From Photorhabdus caribbeanensis (GTDB lineage: Bacteria; Pseudomonadota; Gammaproteobacteria; Enterobacterales; Enterobacteriaceae): DNA of 56,549 bases. Shown in pieces: positions 35,542-45,744 of this stretch. The stretch's first letter is position 1; each line of letters begins with the position of its first letter. The notes under the pieces are model-generated. The model saw nothing but the letters and a program-made list of their open reading frames with translations, was not told the DNA's origin and did not search any database. Made by a program: the position numbers and the translations under genes. The stretch is from positions 1 to 56,549 of the forward strand of contig NZ_RCWB01000035.1 of assembly GCF_018448885.1 (NCBI RefSeq), written 5' to 3'.

Positions 35542-35856
35542 CTACCAATTCCAAAATTGCGATGTAACTTCAATTTCTGCGTTGTAAATAGTGCTGAGAT
35601 TGGTGACTATAATTTTATAAAAATAAACAGCGTTAACAGGTGCGAGAAATGTTTTTTCCTCACCAGGGTAAACATCAATATAACCATACTGGTTATAATC
35701 TCCAATCGGGGGAGCCCAGTAATTTACCGCCCTAATCGGCGCCATACCATTGTTTTTTATAATCGCCAAAGGATAATGATTGGGAAATATTACATTTCCA
35801 TGCTTAAAAATCTCAAACGATTGACCAGGGTTTATAGCTATAACTTTCGATGACAT
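35542..35856 (-). CDS. Unknown single-domain paralogue of the 31512-32159 gene
   Basis: 104 residues, one copy of the repeat: GQSFEIFKHGNVIFPN, APIRAVNYWAPPIGDYNQYG, YIDVYPGEE, YFYKIIVTNLS. Closest to the first repeat of the two-repeat protein. Gene, leader and terminator are all shared with that locus, so the whole transcription unit was copied. AAGGAATAAA precedes ATG. No export signal, function unknown. Confidence 0.6.
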   Translation of the reverse strand: MSSKVIAINPGQSFEIFKHGNVIFPNHYPLAIIKNNGMAPIRAVNYWAPPIGDYNQYGYIDVYPGEEKTFLAPVNAVYFYKIIVTNLSTIYNAEIEVTSQFWNW

Positions 35857-36117
35857 TTTATTCCTTCCTTATTTTAACTGTTATTTAGTGAAATATATAA
35901 TAGGTGATTTCACCTATGAAATTTAACTTAACACTTTCCGTGAACAGTTAAATATTGAAATTTATCAGTGAAGTAAAAGAAATACGATAAACGAACTCAT
36001 CGTATATAAGTCTCATTCAACGGTAAGATTAGTAGAATTCCAGACCTGACAATATTCAAGTCTGAATATAATTATTTTATTTTCTTATTAATGCTGGTTA
36101 TTAAATTATCCTGACAA
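35857..36117 (-). promoter_or_regulatory. Duplicated leader, second copy, and hairpin before cobT end
   Basis: 35857-35990 matches 32160-32300 (AGGTGATTTCACCT palindrome, TTAACTTAACACTTTCC). At 36037-36067 ATTCCAGACCTGA pairs with TCAAGTCTGAAT, a stem 50 bases past the minus-strand cobT stop that may end that transcript. Confidence 0.5.
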
Positions 36118-37167
36118 TTAGAACGGTAACACAATATTACTTTCAGCGAGTAGTCCCATATCGTTATACATAGCACAAGCCGCATCCACCAGATGCATAG
36201 CCAACGCAGCGCCGCTACCTTCCCCTAAACGCATGTCCAAATGCAGGTAAGGCTCTAGTTGCAGGTGTTGCAACGCAATAATGGAACCTTTCTCTGCCGA
36301 TAAATGCGAAGGAATTAGGTAATGACGCACATCAGGAGCAATTCGACAAGCGGCCAGCGCCGCCGCGTAAGAAGGGAATCCATCCAGAATCACCGGCAAC
36401 CCGGCAGAGGCGGCGCCAAGCATTACGCCCGCCATACCCACCAAATCATAACCTCCAACCTTGGCCAATACATCAATGCTATCTCTGGCATCAGGCCGAT
36501 TGATTTCAATCGCCTGTTGCACAACCGCCACTTTGTGATGCAAGCGTTCTCTGGGGAAGTTAGCCCCAACTCCTACAATCTGTTGTGGATCATTGTCTGT
36601 AAAGACGCTGACCACAGCCGCCGCCGGTGTGGTATTCGCCATACCCAATTCCCCCACACCAAACAGTTTCACGCCATTTGCAGCCTGTTCCAGCGTCAGG
36701 TGTGCGCTTGCCAGCAATAGATCTTCTGCTTGCTGGCGGCTCATTGCCGGTCCTTGAGCAATGTTGCCACTGCCACGCCCCATCTTCATATTCACTAATC
36801 CCGGCACAGGATCACTGTCAATGCCTACATCCACAACTTTCACATCAGCACCCGCATTTGCCGCCAACACGCAAACACCGGTGATCCCTTTCATCATATT
36901 CTGCGCATGAATAGCCGTTGCTGATTTGGGCGATATGGTCACGCCTTCGTCATAAACCCCATGATCAGCAACCATCACAATAATCTGCTTACGATCAATA
37001 TGATGGCCCGATAATCCCCTCATTCCGGCAAGCTGAATCGCCAGATGTTCCAAACGTCCGAAGCTGCCTGTTGGTTTAACCAGCTCATTCAATCGAGTAG
37101 CAGTACGCGCCATCGCAACGTTATCCAATGGCACAATCGCATTAATGATCGATGAAAATGTTTGCAT
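36118..37167 (-). CDS. cobT: Nicotinate-nucleotide:dimethylbenzimidazole phosphoribosyltransferase
   Basis: 349 residues from [20 protein letters not shown]; the longer frame has no ribosome binding site and overlaps cobC. Close to Salmonella Cob[69 protein letters not shown], and the catalytic Glu in [13 protein letters not shown] near the C-terminus. It makes alpha-ribazole phosphate for the lower ligand. Four bases after the cobC stop. Ends the cobC-cobT pair, separated from cobS by higBA. Confidence 0.95.
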   Translation of the reverse strand: MQTFSSIINAIVPLDNVAMARTATRLNELVKPTGSFGRLEHLAIQLAGMRGLSGHHIDRKQIIVMVADHGVYDEGVTISPKSATAIHAQNMMKGITGVCVLAANAGADVKVVDVGIDSDPVPGLVNMKMGRGSGNIAQGPAMSRQQAEDLLLASAHLTLEQAANGVKLFGVGELGMANTTPAAAVVSVFTDNDPQQIVGVGANFPRERLHHKVAVVQQAIEINRPDARDSIDVLAKVGGYDLVGMAGVMLGAASAGLPVILDGFPSYAAALAACRIAPDVRHYLIPSHLSAEKGSIIALQHLQLEPYLHLDMRLGEGSGAALAMHLVDAACAMYNDMGLLAESNIVLPF

Positions 37168-37171
37168 GGTG

Positions 37172-37792
37172 TTATTTCCGTGTCTCAGGCGGCTGCCAGC
37201 CAGTCCGGTTATTAAATGTGCGCAAGGTAGTAAATCCGTGTTGGATTTCCACGACACTGTACGTTCCCTGTTCAAAATGAAAGCGCCACATAGCAGCAGG
37301 CGGCATAGTTAGCAGACGCGCCAGTAATAAGCCCAATACTCCCTGATGCGCGACTAACAACAAATTATCCTGACTTTCTTGTATCAGCAGTTGCTGAACC
37401 ACATTCTCTATCCGAGCCGCAAATGTCGGAAAGGTTTCACCCCCGGTCGGGGATGTCTGTTGCCAATCCGCTAACCAAGCAACCCAAGCTTCTGCGTCTT
37501 CATGCTGCAAATCGCGGTGATGGCGCATTTCCCATGCGCCAAAATGCATCTCATTGAGTTGCACATCAATGGTAGCTGATAGCGAATGATCGGCCAGAAT
37601 AATCTCCGCAGTATGACGCGCCCGCCGTAACGCGCTGCTTATCGCTTGCGAAAATGTCACTGCCGATAGATAACGGGCAACTTGCCTAGCCTGATTTATC
37701 CCCGTTTCAGTCAGCTCCACATCCGTCATACCACAGAAAACACCGCTCAGATTCGCTTCTGTTTGACCGTGCCGAACCAAAAATAGTCGCAT
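37172..37792 (-). CDS. cobC: Alpha-ribazole-5'-phosphate phosphatase
   Basis: 206 residues from [20 protein letters not shown]; Salmonella CobC is about this length. Histidine phosphatase: catalytic His in [41 protein letters not shown], and the second His in [12 protein letters not shown]. It dephosphorylates lower-ligand intermediates in nucleotide-loop assembly. The upstream frame extension (to 37939) lacks a start signal. The 285 bases to higB contain its promoter region; no riboswitch is seen there. Confidence 0.92.
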   Translation of the reverse strand: MRLFLVRHGQTEANLSGVFCGMTDVELTETGINQARQVARYLSAVTFSQAISSALRRARHTAEIILADHSLSATIDVQLNEMHFGAWEMRHHRDLQHEDAEAWVAWLADWQQTSPTGGETFPTFAARIENVVQQLLIQESQDNLLLVAHQGVLGLLLARLLTMPPAAMWRFHFEQGTYSVVEIQHGFTTLRTFNNRTGWQPPETRK

Positions 37793-38077
37793 TGTTGTTA
37801 CTCTATTTTGAGAATGTTTTTTAACTGGCCAAACATCGATTCTATCGGATAACGTTTTCTCAGAATGCCCTATCCTAATAGCGATAGCACCTTTTTCATC
37901 AGGTGAGCATAAAACGCTGCGAGCTATGTCACTGCTCATTCGCTCAGATAAAGTATTTCTGTTTTATAATTCCAGCGTATCATATGTTTTTTAGGGGCAT
38001 CTTGTTCCTTTTTGGTTTCACTATGCGTCCATTTTGGGTACAATTATTTTATCAAGAATGAACTAGAGGAAAGGCCA

Positions 38078-38374
38078 ATGATTGGTAGTTTTAGGGATGG
38101 AGAAACAGGCTCATTGGCAAAGTTCTACTTTGACAGCATTCGAGGAGGAGACATACCTGCTACTATCATAAGTCCTTTACGTAGAAAGCTTTCTCTTCTG
38201 GAGGCCTCCACTACAGAGAAATCACTGTTCTCTCCTCGTAGTAATAATTATGAGCGCCTTTCAGGAAACTTAGATGGATGGTCTAGCATTCGTGTATCTA
38301 TTCAATGGAGGCTCATTTTTCGCTGGCGTGACGGCCATGCTTATGATCTTTATCTTGACCCGCACAAATACTAA
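38078..38374 (+). CDS. higB: HigB-type toxin (RelE superfamily)
   Basis: 98 residues from MIGSFRDGETGSLAKFYFDS, with AGAGGAAAGG just before ATG. HigB pattern: PATIISPLRRKLSLLEASTT, RSNNYERLSGNLDGWSSIRV, QWRLIFRWRDGHAYDLYLDP. Family members are ribosome-dependent mRNA endonucleases. Toxin before antitoxin is the normal higBA order. It lies on the strand opposite the cobalamin genes, between cobS and cobC. Confidence 0.9.
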   Translation: MIGSFRDGETGSLAKFYFDSIRGGDIPATIISPLRRKLSLLEASTTEKSLFSPRSNNYERLSGNLDGWSSIRVSIQWRLIFRWRDGHAYDLYLDPHKY

Positions 38375-38383
38375 GGAGGCTTT

Positions 38384-38689
38384 ATGGATACCAGAACAGC
38401 AGAACCTACCACTGTAGGTGAAATGTTGACCGAAGAGTTTTTGAAACCCTTGAAAATAACTCAACAGCAGTTAGCGAGTGCGATGGGTGTTTCTCGCAAG
38501 GTTATCGGCCAAATTGTGAATAATTCCCGGCGCCTATCCGTTGCAGAGGCCACGCAATTAGCCGGTTTATTTGAAACGGATGAGGATTTTTGGATTAACC
38601 TTCAAGCAGCTCATGATCGCTGGGAAAGTCGCCAAATTTCCGCCCGTAAGCATTATGTACCTATTACTGTTATTCTCTCAGCCAGCTAA
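38384..38689 (+). CDS. higA: HigA-type antitoxin
   Basis: 101 residues. An XRE-type helix-turn-helix at about 25-60 (ITQQQLASAMGVSRKVIGQI, NNSRRLSVAEATQLAGLFET) follows GEMLTEEFLKPL. It then reads DEDFWINLQAAHDRWE, the HigA/VapI signature. It should neutralise HigB and repress the operon. GGAGG lies six bases before ATG, nine bases after the higB stop. Confidence 0.92.
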   Translation: MDTRTAEPTTVGEMLTEEFLKPLKITQQQLASAMGVSRKVIGQIVNNSRRLSVAEATQLAGLFETDEDFWINLQAAHDRWESRQISARKHYVPITVILSAS

Positions 38690-38732
38690 CACTTAGCGAG
38701 AATAGGGGTTGGGTATTTTGCCAAGCAATTAC

Positions 38733-39479
38733 TCACAGTAGCGCCAGTAAAAATACCAACTCCCCAACTTCCACTGACGCGCCAAGGGTATCACCGGTCT
38801 GACCGCCTAAACGGCGGTGCAGATACATTGCCAGCAACCCGATAACCAACAGCGTAATCGCCAATGCCAGCACGCCAGACCATCGCATCAGTAGAGCAAT
38901 CAACATTGCCCCGCTTAACAATGTCAACAGTGTCTGATAACCGTTAACCCGACCAATATAGAGATTCCCCAGCCCACTCCCTTCACGAGCACAACGCTGG
39001 CGGTACATTAACAAGATAATCGCACTCCTGCCCGCCACTGACGCAGCAGTTAAAGCCATCAGCATAGAAGCGCCACGCAGAGATAATTCGCTCACCACCA
39101 GCACTTTCGCCAAAATGAGAAAGATCAATGCCAACCCACCATTGGTTCCCAAACGGCTATCACGCATAATCTCTAGCATCCTTTCCCGTTTACGGGCAGA
39201 AAATACGCCATCACAGGTATCCGCTAAACCATCAAGATGAAGCGCCCCAGTTAACAATGCCAGCGCTAATACGTAACCCAATGCCGCCAAGGGAGCGCCA
39301 CACCAGGGAGCCAGCAAGGTAAAAATCGCCGCCGCAAGCATACCGACGATCAATCCAACCAATGGAAAACTCGCTATGCCACGCACGTAGTGATCGATTT
39401 CTAATCCCTGTGTCCAGCGCGATGGTACCGGAATGCGAGTCATAAATTGTAAGGTGGCAAGAAACAAACGCAGGCTCAT
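38733..39479 (-). CDS. cobS: Adenosylcobinamide-GDP ribazoletransferase
   Basis: 248 residues, an integral membrane protein with ~6 hydrophobic spans. [36 protein letters not shown], the metal-binding [60 protein letters not shown]. It joins AdoCbi-GDP and alpha-ribazole (phosphate) in the inner membrane. The ATGA junction with cobU couples the two. It is last in the cbi-cob transcript on this side, before the oppositely directed higBA. Confidence 0.94.
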   Translation of the reverse strand: MSLRLFLATLQFMTRIPVPSRWTQGLEIDHYVRGIASFPLVGLIVGMLAAAIFTLLAPWCGAPLAALGYVLALALLTGALHLDGLADTCDGVFSARKRERMLEIMRDSRLGTNGGLALIFLILAKVLVVSELSLRGASMLMALTAASVAGRSAIILLMYRQRCAREGSGLGNLYIGRVNGYQTLLTLLSGAMLIALLMRWSGVLALAITLLVIGLLAMYLHRRLGGQTGDTLGASVEVGELVFLLALL

Positions 39480-40021
39480 TTAATTTTTACCTCAATTCCC
39501 GATACCATCAAAAATACTTCACTGGCCGCAGCCGCCAGCCGCTGGTTAACCCTTCCGGCAATATCACGGAAATGTCGGGCCAGACGGTTCTCCGGCACAA
39601 TGCCCATTCCCAGTTCGTTAGTAACCAGATATATCGGGGAAGTCATGTAGGTACAAGCTGCTAGCAGATCGCTAATTTGCTGCTGAATTCCCACCTCCAA
39701 TACAGCAAAATCCATTTGTTCAGGTGGTATTTCTCCAGCTTGCTCAAATAATAGGTTGGTAATTAAGGTGGTGATACATTCCAAGATAACCGCTTCTCCC
39801 GGTCGGGTTTGCGTCGTGATAACTGCACCGAGATCGCGATAGCCCTCCCATATGCGCCAATGAGCGGGCCGATTCTTACGGTGCAATTGTATACGTTCAG
39901 CCATTTCACTGTCTGTTACTACGGCAGTCGCAATATACAACACCTGTTCACTCGCTTGTGCCGCCAGTTTCTCCGCCAGCACACTTTTTCCACTACGAGC
40001 CCCGCCAGTGATCAAGATCAC
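39476..40021 (-). CDS. cobU: Adenosylcobinamide kinase / guanylyltransferase
   Basis: 181 residues, the Salmonella length, from a GTG at 40019-40021 ([20 protein letters not shown]). AAGG lies nine bases upstream and the start overlaps the cbiP stop as GTGA; the 11-codon longer frame is less likely. P-loop GGARSGKS, a conserved His in [13 protein letters not shown] that is guanylylated in the family, [27 protein letters not shown]. It phosphorylates and then GMP-activates AdoCbi. Confidence 0.93.
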   Translation of the reverse strand: MILITGGARSGKSVLAEKLAAQASEQVLYIATAVVTDSEMAERIQLHRKNRPAHWRIWEGYRDLGAVITTQTRPGEAVILECITTLITNLLFEQAGEIPPEQMDFAVLEVGIQQQISDLLAACTYMTSPIYLVTNELGMGIVPENRLARHFRDIAGRVNQRLAAAASEVFLMVSGIEVKIK

Positions 40022-41559
40022 GGAGCCGAACCTTGTCGATGGGTTTTCATGCACTGATAAATCCGTTCTATATCAAGATGTTCGCGCATGGCTTTCGCCA
40101 GAAGGTCAAACTGAGTCTGTTTGTAGTGGGTATAATCCAATGTTTCCCCCTGATAAGCCGCCAATCCTTTGCGCTGACGCAAAGTATTAAGCAGAGCGCG
40201 GGTAAAATGAGCGCTATCAAACAAACCATGAATATAACTTCCCATCACACTGCCCTCCCGATTAACTGCGCCATCACACCAACCACCAGACTGGCCGTTA
40301 CGCTCGGTAATACAGGCAAACGGGGTCGCATCCGCTCCCAGTATCGAATTACCCATATGAATTTCATAACCGCGAATAGGCTGCTCAATGCAGTCTGACA
40401 ACAAGCCCGGCAATGCTGACAAGCTCTTACCGTTTACCCTAGTCGTTACTTTTTCGTGGGCAAAGCAGGTTTCCATATCCAGTAATCCAAGGCCATTCAT
40501 CTGTTCAATACCTGATTCCACGCCATCAATAATCCGTTTCCCCAACATTTGATAGCCACCGCAGATACCGATAACCGGAACACCCGCCTGATGTGCCGCT
40601 AACAAGGCATCCGCTAACCCGTTCTGCCTCAGCCATTGCAAATCTCCCAACGTGTTTTTGCTGCCGGGCAAGATAATCAGATCCGATGGCTGCAACGCTG
40701 ATGGTTGAGTCACATAACGCAAGCGAACATCCGGTTGCACCGCCAGCGCGTTAAAGTCAGTAAAATTAGCAATATGGGGCAGACGAATCACCGCAATATC
40801 CAGCGCCTTTTCTGTCGCGCTATCATATTTGCCGGTTTGCAGTGCTACACCGTCTTCATCTTCCAGATCGATATTCAGCCAAGGCATGACGCCCAATACC
40901 GGCACTCCGGTTAAGGCTTCAATCTGTTCAATACCCGGCTGGAGCAAGCTGACATCACCTCGGAATTTATTGATGATCACCCCTTTTACCCGCGCTTTCT
41001 CCTCCGGGCGTAACAGTGCCAATGTGCCATAAATGGCCGCAAATACACCGCCGCGATCGATATCCGCGACCAACAGCACAGGGGCATCCACCATTTCCGC
41101 CATCCCCATATTGACAATATCTCGATCTCGCAGATTGATCTCCGCCGGACTGCCAGCCCCCTCCAACACAATGACGTCATATTCACGGGCCAGACTGTGA
41201 AAAACTTCACAAATTTGCTGCTGCAAACTGGGCTTGTACTGGTGATACTCCACCGCATTCATGCTACAGGCCACTTTTCCCATTAACACCACTTGCGCCT
41301 TACGCTCGCTGGTGGGTTTAAGCAATACCGGGTTCATCCGTACATCAGGCTCGATACCCGCCGCCTCTGCCTGAAAAATCTGCGCCCTGCCCATCTCTTC
41401 ACCGTTAATAGTGATACCAGAATTCAGCGCCATATTCTGTGATTTAAACGGCGCGCAGCGATAACCATCCTGAACAAAGATGCGACATAACCCCGCAACC
41501 AATACACTTTTTCCAACATCGGATGCCGTACCCTGCAACATTAAAGACAAGCCCATCAT
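40018..41559 (-). CDS. cbiP: Adenosylcobyric acid synthase (glutamine-hydrolysing)
   Basis: 513 residues from [26 protein letters not shown] precedes this ATG. N-terminal dethiobiotin-synthetase-like ATPase domain ([52 protein letters not shown]). C-terminal triad-type glutaminase domain with the nucleophile Cys in [12 protein letters not shown] and His in [10 protein letters not shown]. It amidates b, d, e and g side chains. It follows cbiL across 101 bases, exactly where cbiMNQO sits in Salmonella. Confidence 0.95.
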   Translation of the reverse strand: MMGLSLMLQGTASDVGKSVLVAGLCRIFVQDGYRCAPFKSQNMALNSGITINGEEMGRAQIFQAEAAGIEPDVRMNPVLLKPTSERKAQVVLMGKVACSMNAVEYHQYKPSLQQQICEVFHSLAREYDVIVLEGAGSPAEINLRDRDIVNMGMAEMVDAPVLLVADIDRGGVFAAIYGTLALLRPEEKARVKGVIINKFRGDVSLLQPGIEQIEALTGVPVLGVMPWLNIDLEDEDGVALQTGKYDSATEKALDIAVIRLPHIANFTDFNALAVQPDVRLRYVTQPSALQPSDLIILPGSKNTLGDLQWLRQNGLADALLAAHQAGVPVIGICGGYQMLGKRIIDGVESGIEQMNGLGLLDMETCFAHEKVTTRVNGKSLSALPGLLSDCIEQPIRGYEIHMGNSILGADATPFACITERNGQSGGWCDGAVNREGSVMGSYIHGLFDSAHFTRALLNTLRQRKGLAAYQGETLDYTHYKQTQFDLLAKAMREHLDIERIYQCMKTHRQGSAP

Positions 41560-41660
41560 GCTATCTCCTTCATTATTGGTGTAGCAGAGCAAAAAGCTGC
41601 TCCCCAGTTTTTACCGCCACGATTCCATTCGCCATGCAGCTTTAGCTGCCGCTCCAGCAC
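41560..41660 (-). other. 101-base gap between cbiL and cbiP
   Basis: The only sizeable gap in the cbi operon. It holds no recognisable remnant of cbiM, cbiN, cbiQ or cbiO. A minus-strand open stretch ([20 protein letters not shown]) has no start or family that I recognise. Confidence 0.4.
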
Positions 41661-42374
41661 TTATTTCTCCGTATGCCACTGTTTATTCACTAGAATAGTG
41701 GAGAAATAAGGTAATTTCCGATCGGCGTCTACCTGATCCAAACGACGCCAGCACTGTTCACTTGGCAATGTAGCATCCGCCATCAATAGGGCATGTTCAA
41801 ACAAATTCAGACGCGCCAACAATGTACTCACTGCGGCAAAACGGTTATAAACTTTCATCAGCACTACGCAATCATGCGTTTGCAGTGCCTGCTCCAGCTC
41901 GGTTTCCGGCGCAGTACAAGACATGATCGCCATTGATTGCTGTTCCATCGCCAGCGGTAAGACGGTACGCGCGGCAATCGCGGCAAAAGAGGTGATGCCT
42001 GGAACAATTTCCAGCCACTCTTGCCGACCAATTCGCGCCAGCAAAAATACCCAAGTACTGAATAACATGGCATCACCCAACGTGATAAAACCCACTTGCA
42101 ACCCTTTTGCGACTTCATCTTGCAGTTGTTGCGCCACTTCATCCCATACCGCCTGTTTCTCTTCGCCATTAGTGCTCATTGGAAAATGGCAGGTACGAAT
42201 TTCCGTGTGGGGCAACAGGTATTCACGCACAATGGAGAGCGCCAGACTATCCCCTCCTTTACGTCCAGCGGGTGCATAAAGCACATCAAGGTGAGCAAGT
42301 ATTCGAGCTGCACGTACGGTAACTAAATCACTGGCGCCCGGACCAACGCCTATAGCATAAAGTCTTCCATTCAT
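41661..42374 (-). CDS. cbiL: Cobalt-factor II C20-methyltransferase
   Basis: 237 residues. SAM tetrapyrrole methylase: MNGRLYAIGVGPGASDLVTV, DVLYAPAGRKGGDSLAL, VGFITLGDAMLFSTW, EIVPGITSFAAIAA, VVLMKVYN. It adds the C20 methyl group, the first methylation after cobalt insertion. AGGAGG lies seven bases before ATG; the stop of cbiK and this start overlap in TGATG. Confidence 0.94.
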   Translation of the reverse strand: MNGRLYAIGVGPGASDLVTVRAARILAHLDVLYAPAGRKGGDSLALSIVREYLLPHTEIRTCHFPMSTNGEEKQAVWDEVAQQLQDEVAKGLQVGFITLGDAMLFSTWVFLLARIGRQEWLEIVPGITSFAAIAARTVLPLAMEQQSMAIMSCTAPETELEQALQTHDCVVLMKVYNRFAAVSTLLARLNLFEHALLMADATLPSEQCWRRLDQVDADRKLPYFSTILVNKQWHTEK

Positions 42375-43168
42375 CACACCACCTCCTGCTGATCTGCCTG
42401 TAACGCATCTGCCAAGTGTTGAACGAACATCTGGCGAATCAACGGATTTTCACCTAATCCCTGTAACCAAGATTGGGTTTTGATCCCAACAGCCTCCAGT
42501 TGAGAACGCCACGAATCCGGCTCGTCTGATGCCATGTCGTTAATCGCATGATCGCCGGCCACCATCATTAATGGCATCAAATGTACTTTACGCACCGCCT
42601 GATGCCGCAAGCGAATGATGATATGGTCGATTTCTGGGTAGCTCTCCACCGCGCCAACTAACGCCGGGAAATTATGTGAATTCATCAGGTGATCAAGGCA
42701 TGCATAGGCAGAAAAGGCATGATGGGTTGCACCATGTCCCATAAATACCACGCGCTCATCCGCCGCTAATGGCGGCATCTGACTTTTCAGGGCAACAAGC
42801 AGTTGTTGATAATCGGCAAAGCTATTAAGCAACGGCGTACCTACTACCAATCGTTGGAAATGATCACTAAAAGCACGCACTTCACTGACGATCTTTTCAT
42901 ATTCGTCACCGTTGATAACATGCAGGGATTGAATAGCGACATCCTGATAACCTTCATTGGCTAAACGCTCCAACGCCTGACGTGGGTTATCCACCTGTAG
43001 GCCGTCACGTCTTTTTAATTTACGGATGATCATTTCTGAGGTGAATGCACGATACAGATCGCGATCACGGTAAGCCGCTGCCAGTTGTTGTTCACAGACA
43101 TCAATATTTTTTTGCCGGGTTTGATGATAGCTGGTACCAAAGCTAATAATTAATAGTGCTTTTTTCAT
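42374..43168 (-). CDS. cbiK: Sirohydrochlorin cobaltochelatase
   Basis: 264 residues, class II chelatase. MKKALLIISFGTSYHQTRQK, the active-site His in VVFMGHGATHHAFSAYACLD (~145) and the second in LMPLMMVAGDHAINDMASDE (~207), and VQSLHVINGDEYEKI-like segment at ~80-93. It inserts Co(II) into sirohydrochlorin, committing it to the anaerobic (cobalt-early) route. No signal peptide, so it is the cytoplasmic biosynthetic form and not the periplasmic type. Confidence 0.94.
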   Translation of the reverse strand: MKKALLIISFGTSYHQTRQKNIDVCEQQLAAAYRDRDLYRAFTSEMIIRKLKRRDGLQVDNPRQALERLANEGYQDVAIQSLHVINGDEYEKIVSEVRAFSDHFQRLVVGTPLLNSFADYQQLLVALKSQMPPLAADERVVFMGHGATHHAFSAYACLDHLMNSHNFPALVGAVESYPEIDHIIIRLRHQAVRKVHLMPLMMVAGDHAINDMASDEPDSWRSQLEAVGIKTQSWLQGLGENPLIRQMFVQHLADALQADQQEVV

Positions 43169-43181
43169 TTTATTGCCCTCA

Positions 43182-43967
43182 TTATTCCTGCCAATTGGCT
43201 AGGTGTTGGACAAACTCATCCAGCGAACTAATCTGCTCTCCGTCATCTCCCTGTAAGGTCTGTGTAGGACGACACACCACAATACAGGGAATATTGAGCG
43301 CCAGGCAGGGAGCGACTTTCTGTTGATATCCCCCTTCGGCCCCGGACTCTTTTGTGATCACCACATCAGGGTGACAAAATTCATACACTGCATGATTGAA
43401 TTCAGCCGTAAATGGCCCACGCAACGCGATAATGTGATCAACCCCCAATCCTAACGCCTCACACTGAATCAACACCTCAGCGGTCGGCAATACTCGCACC
43501 AGCAAGGTTTTTCCCGGTAGTAAACGCTGATACAGCTCCAGTTGCTTACTGCCGGTGGTGAGCAAGATCCGTTGCCCTAGTGCCCGGGCAACGTCGCAAG
43601 CCGCCTCTATACTATTCACTTTGTGCAACAGTGGATGGCTCAGTAAGTCAATTTCACTGGGACGCTGATAACGAGTAAGCCGCAGCGACAAACGACGACA
43701 AGCGGTGATCACGTTGTGACTTAACGCATTTGCGTAAGGATGAGAAGCATCAATCACCCAACGTACCTTATGCCGATCAAAGTAATCCACCATAGCCTCG
43801 GCATCCATTCGCCCCACCACCACTTCTCCCTGAATATCACCCGCCAGTTGTCTTCCTGCATCAGTAGCGACAGAGAGCCGATAACGTGCTCCTGCTGCGT
43901 CTAGTGCCTGACAGAGCAACCGAGCATCGCTGGTGCCGCCAAAAACATGGATAGCCGGATGGCTCAT
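43182..43967 (-). CDS. cbiJ: Cobalt-precorrin-6A reductase
   Basis: 261 residues. IHVFGGTSDARLLCQALDAA (nucleotide-binding N-terminus), VRWVIDASHPYANALSHNVI, ILLTTGSKQLELYQ, VDHIIALRGPFTAEFNHA, VVITKESGAEGGYQQKVAPC. It reduces cobalt-precorrin-6A with a pyridine nucleotide. The start overlaps the cbiH stop (ATGA); 13 bases separate it from cbiK. Confidence 0.94.
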   Translation of the reverse strand: MSHPAIHVFGGTSDARLLCQALDAAGARYRLSVATDAGRQLAGDIQGEVVVGRMDAEAMVDYFDRHKVRWVIDASHPYANALSHNVITACRRLSLRLTRYQRPSEIDLLSHPLLHKVNSIEAACDVARALGQRILLTTGSKQLELYQRLLPGKTLLVRVLPTAEVLIQCEALGLGVDHIIALRGPFTAEFNHAVYEFCHPDVVITKESGAEGGYQQKVAPCLALNIPCIVVCRPTQTLQGDDGEQISSLDEFVQHLANWQE

Positions 43968-44689
43968 AATTCATACCCCCGTGGCGTGATCATCAATCCA
44001 TCACGGCAATAGGTCGTTTGATTGCCAACGATCACCAGACTGGTCATATCCACCGGGGAAAAGTCCATCTCGCCAAACGTGGTAATCCATTTATCTTGTT
44101 TTTTACGTCCCGCCGCTTTTACTACGCCAACCGGCGTCTGTGCTGCTTTCCACGGCCGCATAAGTTCAAATGCTTTGGCAAGATGCCCTTCCCGGCCACG
44201 GCTACGCGGGTTATAGAAACAAATGACAAAATCCGCTTGCGCAGCGGCAATAACACGTTTCTCAATCATCGGCCACGGTGTTAGCAGATCACTTAAACTG
44301 ATATGACAAAAATCGTGCATCAACGGCGCGCCTAACAACGACGCCGCGGCAATACTGGCGGTAATCCCGGCGACCAACCTCACTTCAAGATCACATTGTT
44401 GCTGGCAAACCAATTCCAGCACTAAACCCGCCATGCCATAGATTCCTGCATCACCACTGCTGATCAAAGCGACTTTACGGCCGGATAACGCCAGATCGAT
44501 CGCTCTCTGGCAGCGCTCAATCTCCTTACACATCCCGGTCTTAATCACTTCTTTATCCATCGTCAGGTGTTTAACTAAATGGGTGTAGGTTTTATAGCCG
44601 ACAATAATTTCAGCTTCGCGGATCGCCTCAATGGCCTCCTGCGTCATCATGGATTCATTGCCTGGTCCAATACCGATTACCGTTAACAT
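43964..44689 (-). CDS. cbiH: Cobalt-precorrin-3B C17-methyltransferase
   Basis: 241 residues from [20 protein letters not shown], equal to Salmonella CbiH; the longer frame (to 44770) overlaps cbiG by over 80 bases and is rejected. IIVGYKTYTHLVKHL, VALISSGDAGIYGMAGLVLE, VPGITASIAAASLLGAPLMH-like segment, FVICFYNPRSRGREGHL, SLVIVGNQTTY. It methylates C17 and drives ring contraction. A 7-base overlap with cbiG (44683-44689). Confidence 0.94.
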   Translation of the reverse strand: MLTVIGIGPGNESMMTQEAIEAIREAEIIVGYKTYTHLVKHLTMDKEVIKTGMCKEIERCQRAIDLALSGRKVALISSGDAGIYGMAGLVLELVCQQQCDLEVRLVAGITASIAAASLLGAPLMHDFCHISLSDLLTPWPMIEKRVIAAAQADFVICFYNPRSRGREGHLAKAFELMRPWKAAQTPVGVVKAAGRKKQDKWITTFGEMDFSPVDMTSLVIVGNQTTYCRDGLMITPRGYEL

Positions 44690-45744
44690 GATTGTGATAC
44701 CCCCAAAGTGATAGTGACGCCCTGCTGACGCAAGGTCCGACCAACCAATTTTCCTTCGCTCATCAACCAAGCGACGGGTTGTGAAACACTGCCAATTCCT
44801 ATCGTCTGGCGCACAAAATCGGAAGCAGGAAAGCGTTGCTCATGAAGACTTAATTCATTAACACTGAACAACTCAAACGGTACACGCCAACGCTGTGCAA
44901 GTTGATTCAGCGCCGGTTCATCCTTTTTAATGACAACACTGCCGATGGCACGCAACGCCATCAGATCGAAATGATTTTCCGCCATCTGCTGCTGTAATAG
45001 CTCAATCACTGTTTGCAATGGCGTATCCCGGCGACAACCAATCCCGGCCACCACCCGTTTCGGCACCAGTTTGTAAACCGGTAGAGCCAATTCCGGCAAT
45101 GAATCTCGCAATGTGATACACACCAGCGCATCCAATTCTGGTAATTCCTCCAGACACGCTACCGAGACAAAACCCCGGATATCACACTGCTCGCGTTCAC
45201 TAAGTAGTGGTTCATCCCACCACAATCCTACTTTTTGACCACTGACCAGCATTTGATTTATCACCTTCACCACATGGCGAAAATCCTGCATGTCGGCATC
45301 TAATTGAGTGGCAAGGGTGTCCAACGCCGCCATCCCGTTAACATCCGTAGCTGTCGTGATCACTGGATCAGCCCCCAATAACGCCGCCAAATGGTGAGTC
45401 AACGCGTTAGCCCCACCCACATGACCGGATAACAGGCTGATAACATGCTGACCGCCTTCATCAATCACCACCACGGCAGGATCATGCATTTTGTCGTTTA
45501 TGAGCGGCGCAAGCATGCGGACCGTGATGCCAAGCGCGGCCACCACCACCAACGCCGAATAGCATTTAAATGCCTCGCGCAACGTGTCGCCAAAGCTGCC
45601 ATTGAAAGGCGTAAATCCCGCTACCAATAGCTTTTCGCTGGTAAAACAGGTCAGAGGAAGATGAGCTTGCAACCGGCGTACCAGTCTGACCCCGCCCGGC
45701 GTCAGACAGAACACCGCAATCGATTCATGCCCGGCGATATTCAT
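44683..45744 (-). CDS. cbiG: Cobalt-precorrin-5A hydrolase
   Basis: 353 residues from [24 protein letters not shown] lies seven bases upstream, and the 19-codon longer frame runs into cbiF without support. Central [20 protein letters not shown] and [29 protein letters not shown], and the C-terminal [20 protein letters not shown] with [20 protein letters not shown]. It opens the delta-lactone ring and releases acetaldehyde. Overlaps cbiF by 20 bases. Confidence 0.94.
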   Translation of the reverse strand: MNIAGHESIAVFCLTPGGVRLVRRLQAHLPLTCFTSEKLLVAGFTPFNGSFGDTLREAFKCYSALVVVAALGITVRMLAPLINDKMHDPAVVVIDEGGQHVISLLSGHVGGANALTHHLAALLGADPVITTATDVNGMAALDTLATQLDADMQDFRHVVKVINQMLVSGQKVGLWWDEPLLSEREQCDIRGFVSVACLEELPELDALVCITLRDSLPELALPVYKLVPKRVVAGIGCRRDTPLQTVIELLQQQMAENHFDLMALRAIGSVVIKKDEPALNQLAQRWRVPFELFSVNELSLHEQRFPASDFVRQTIGIGSVSQPVAWLMSEGKLVGRTLRQQGVTITLGVSQSC

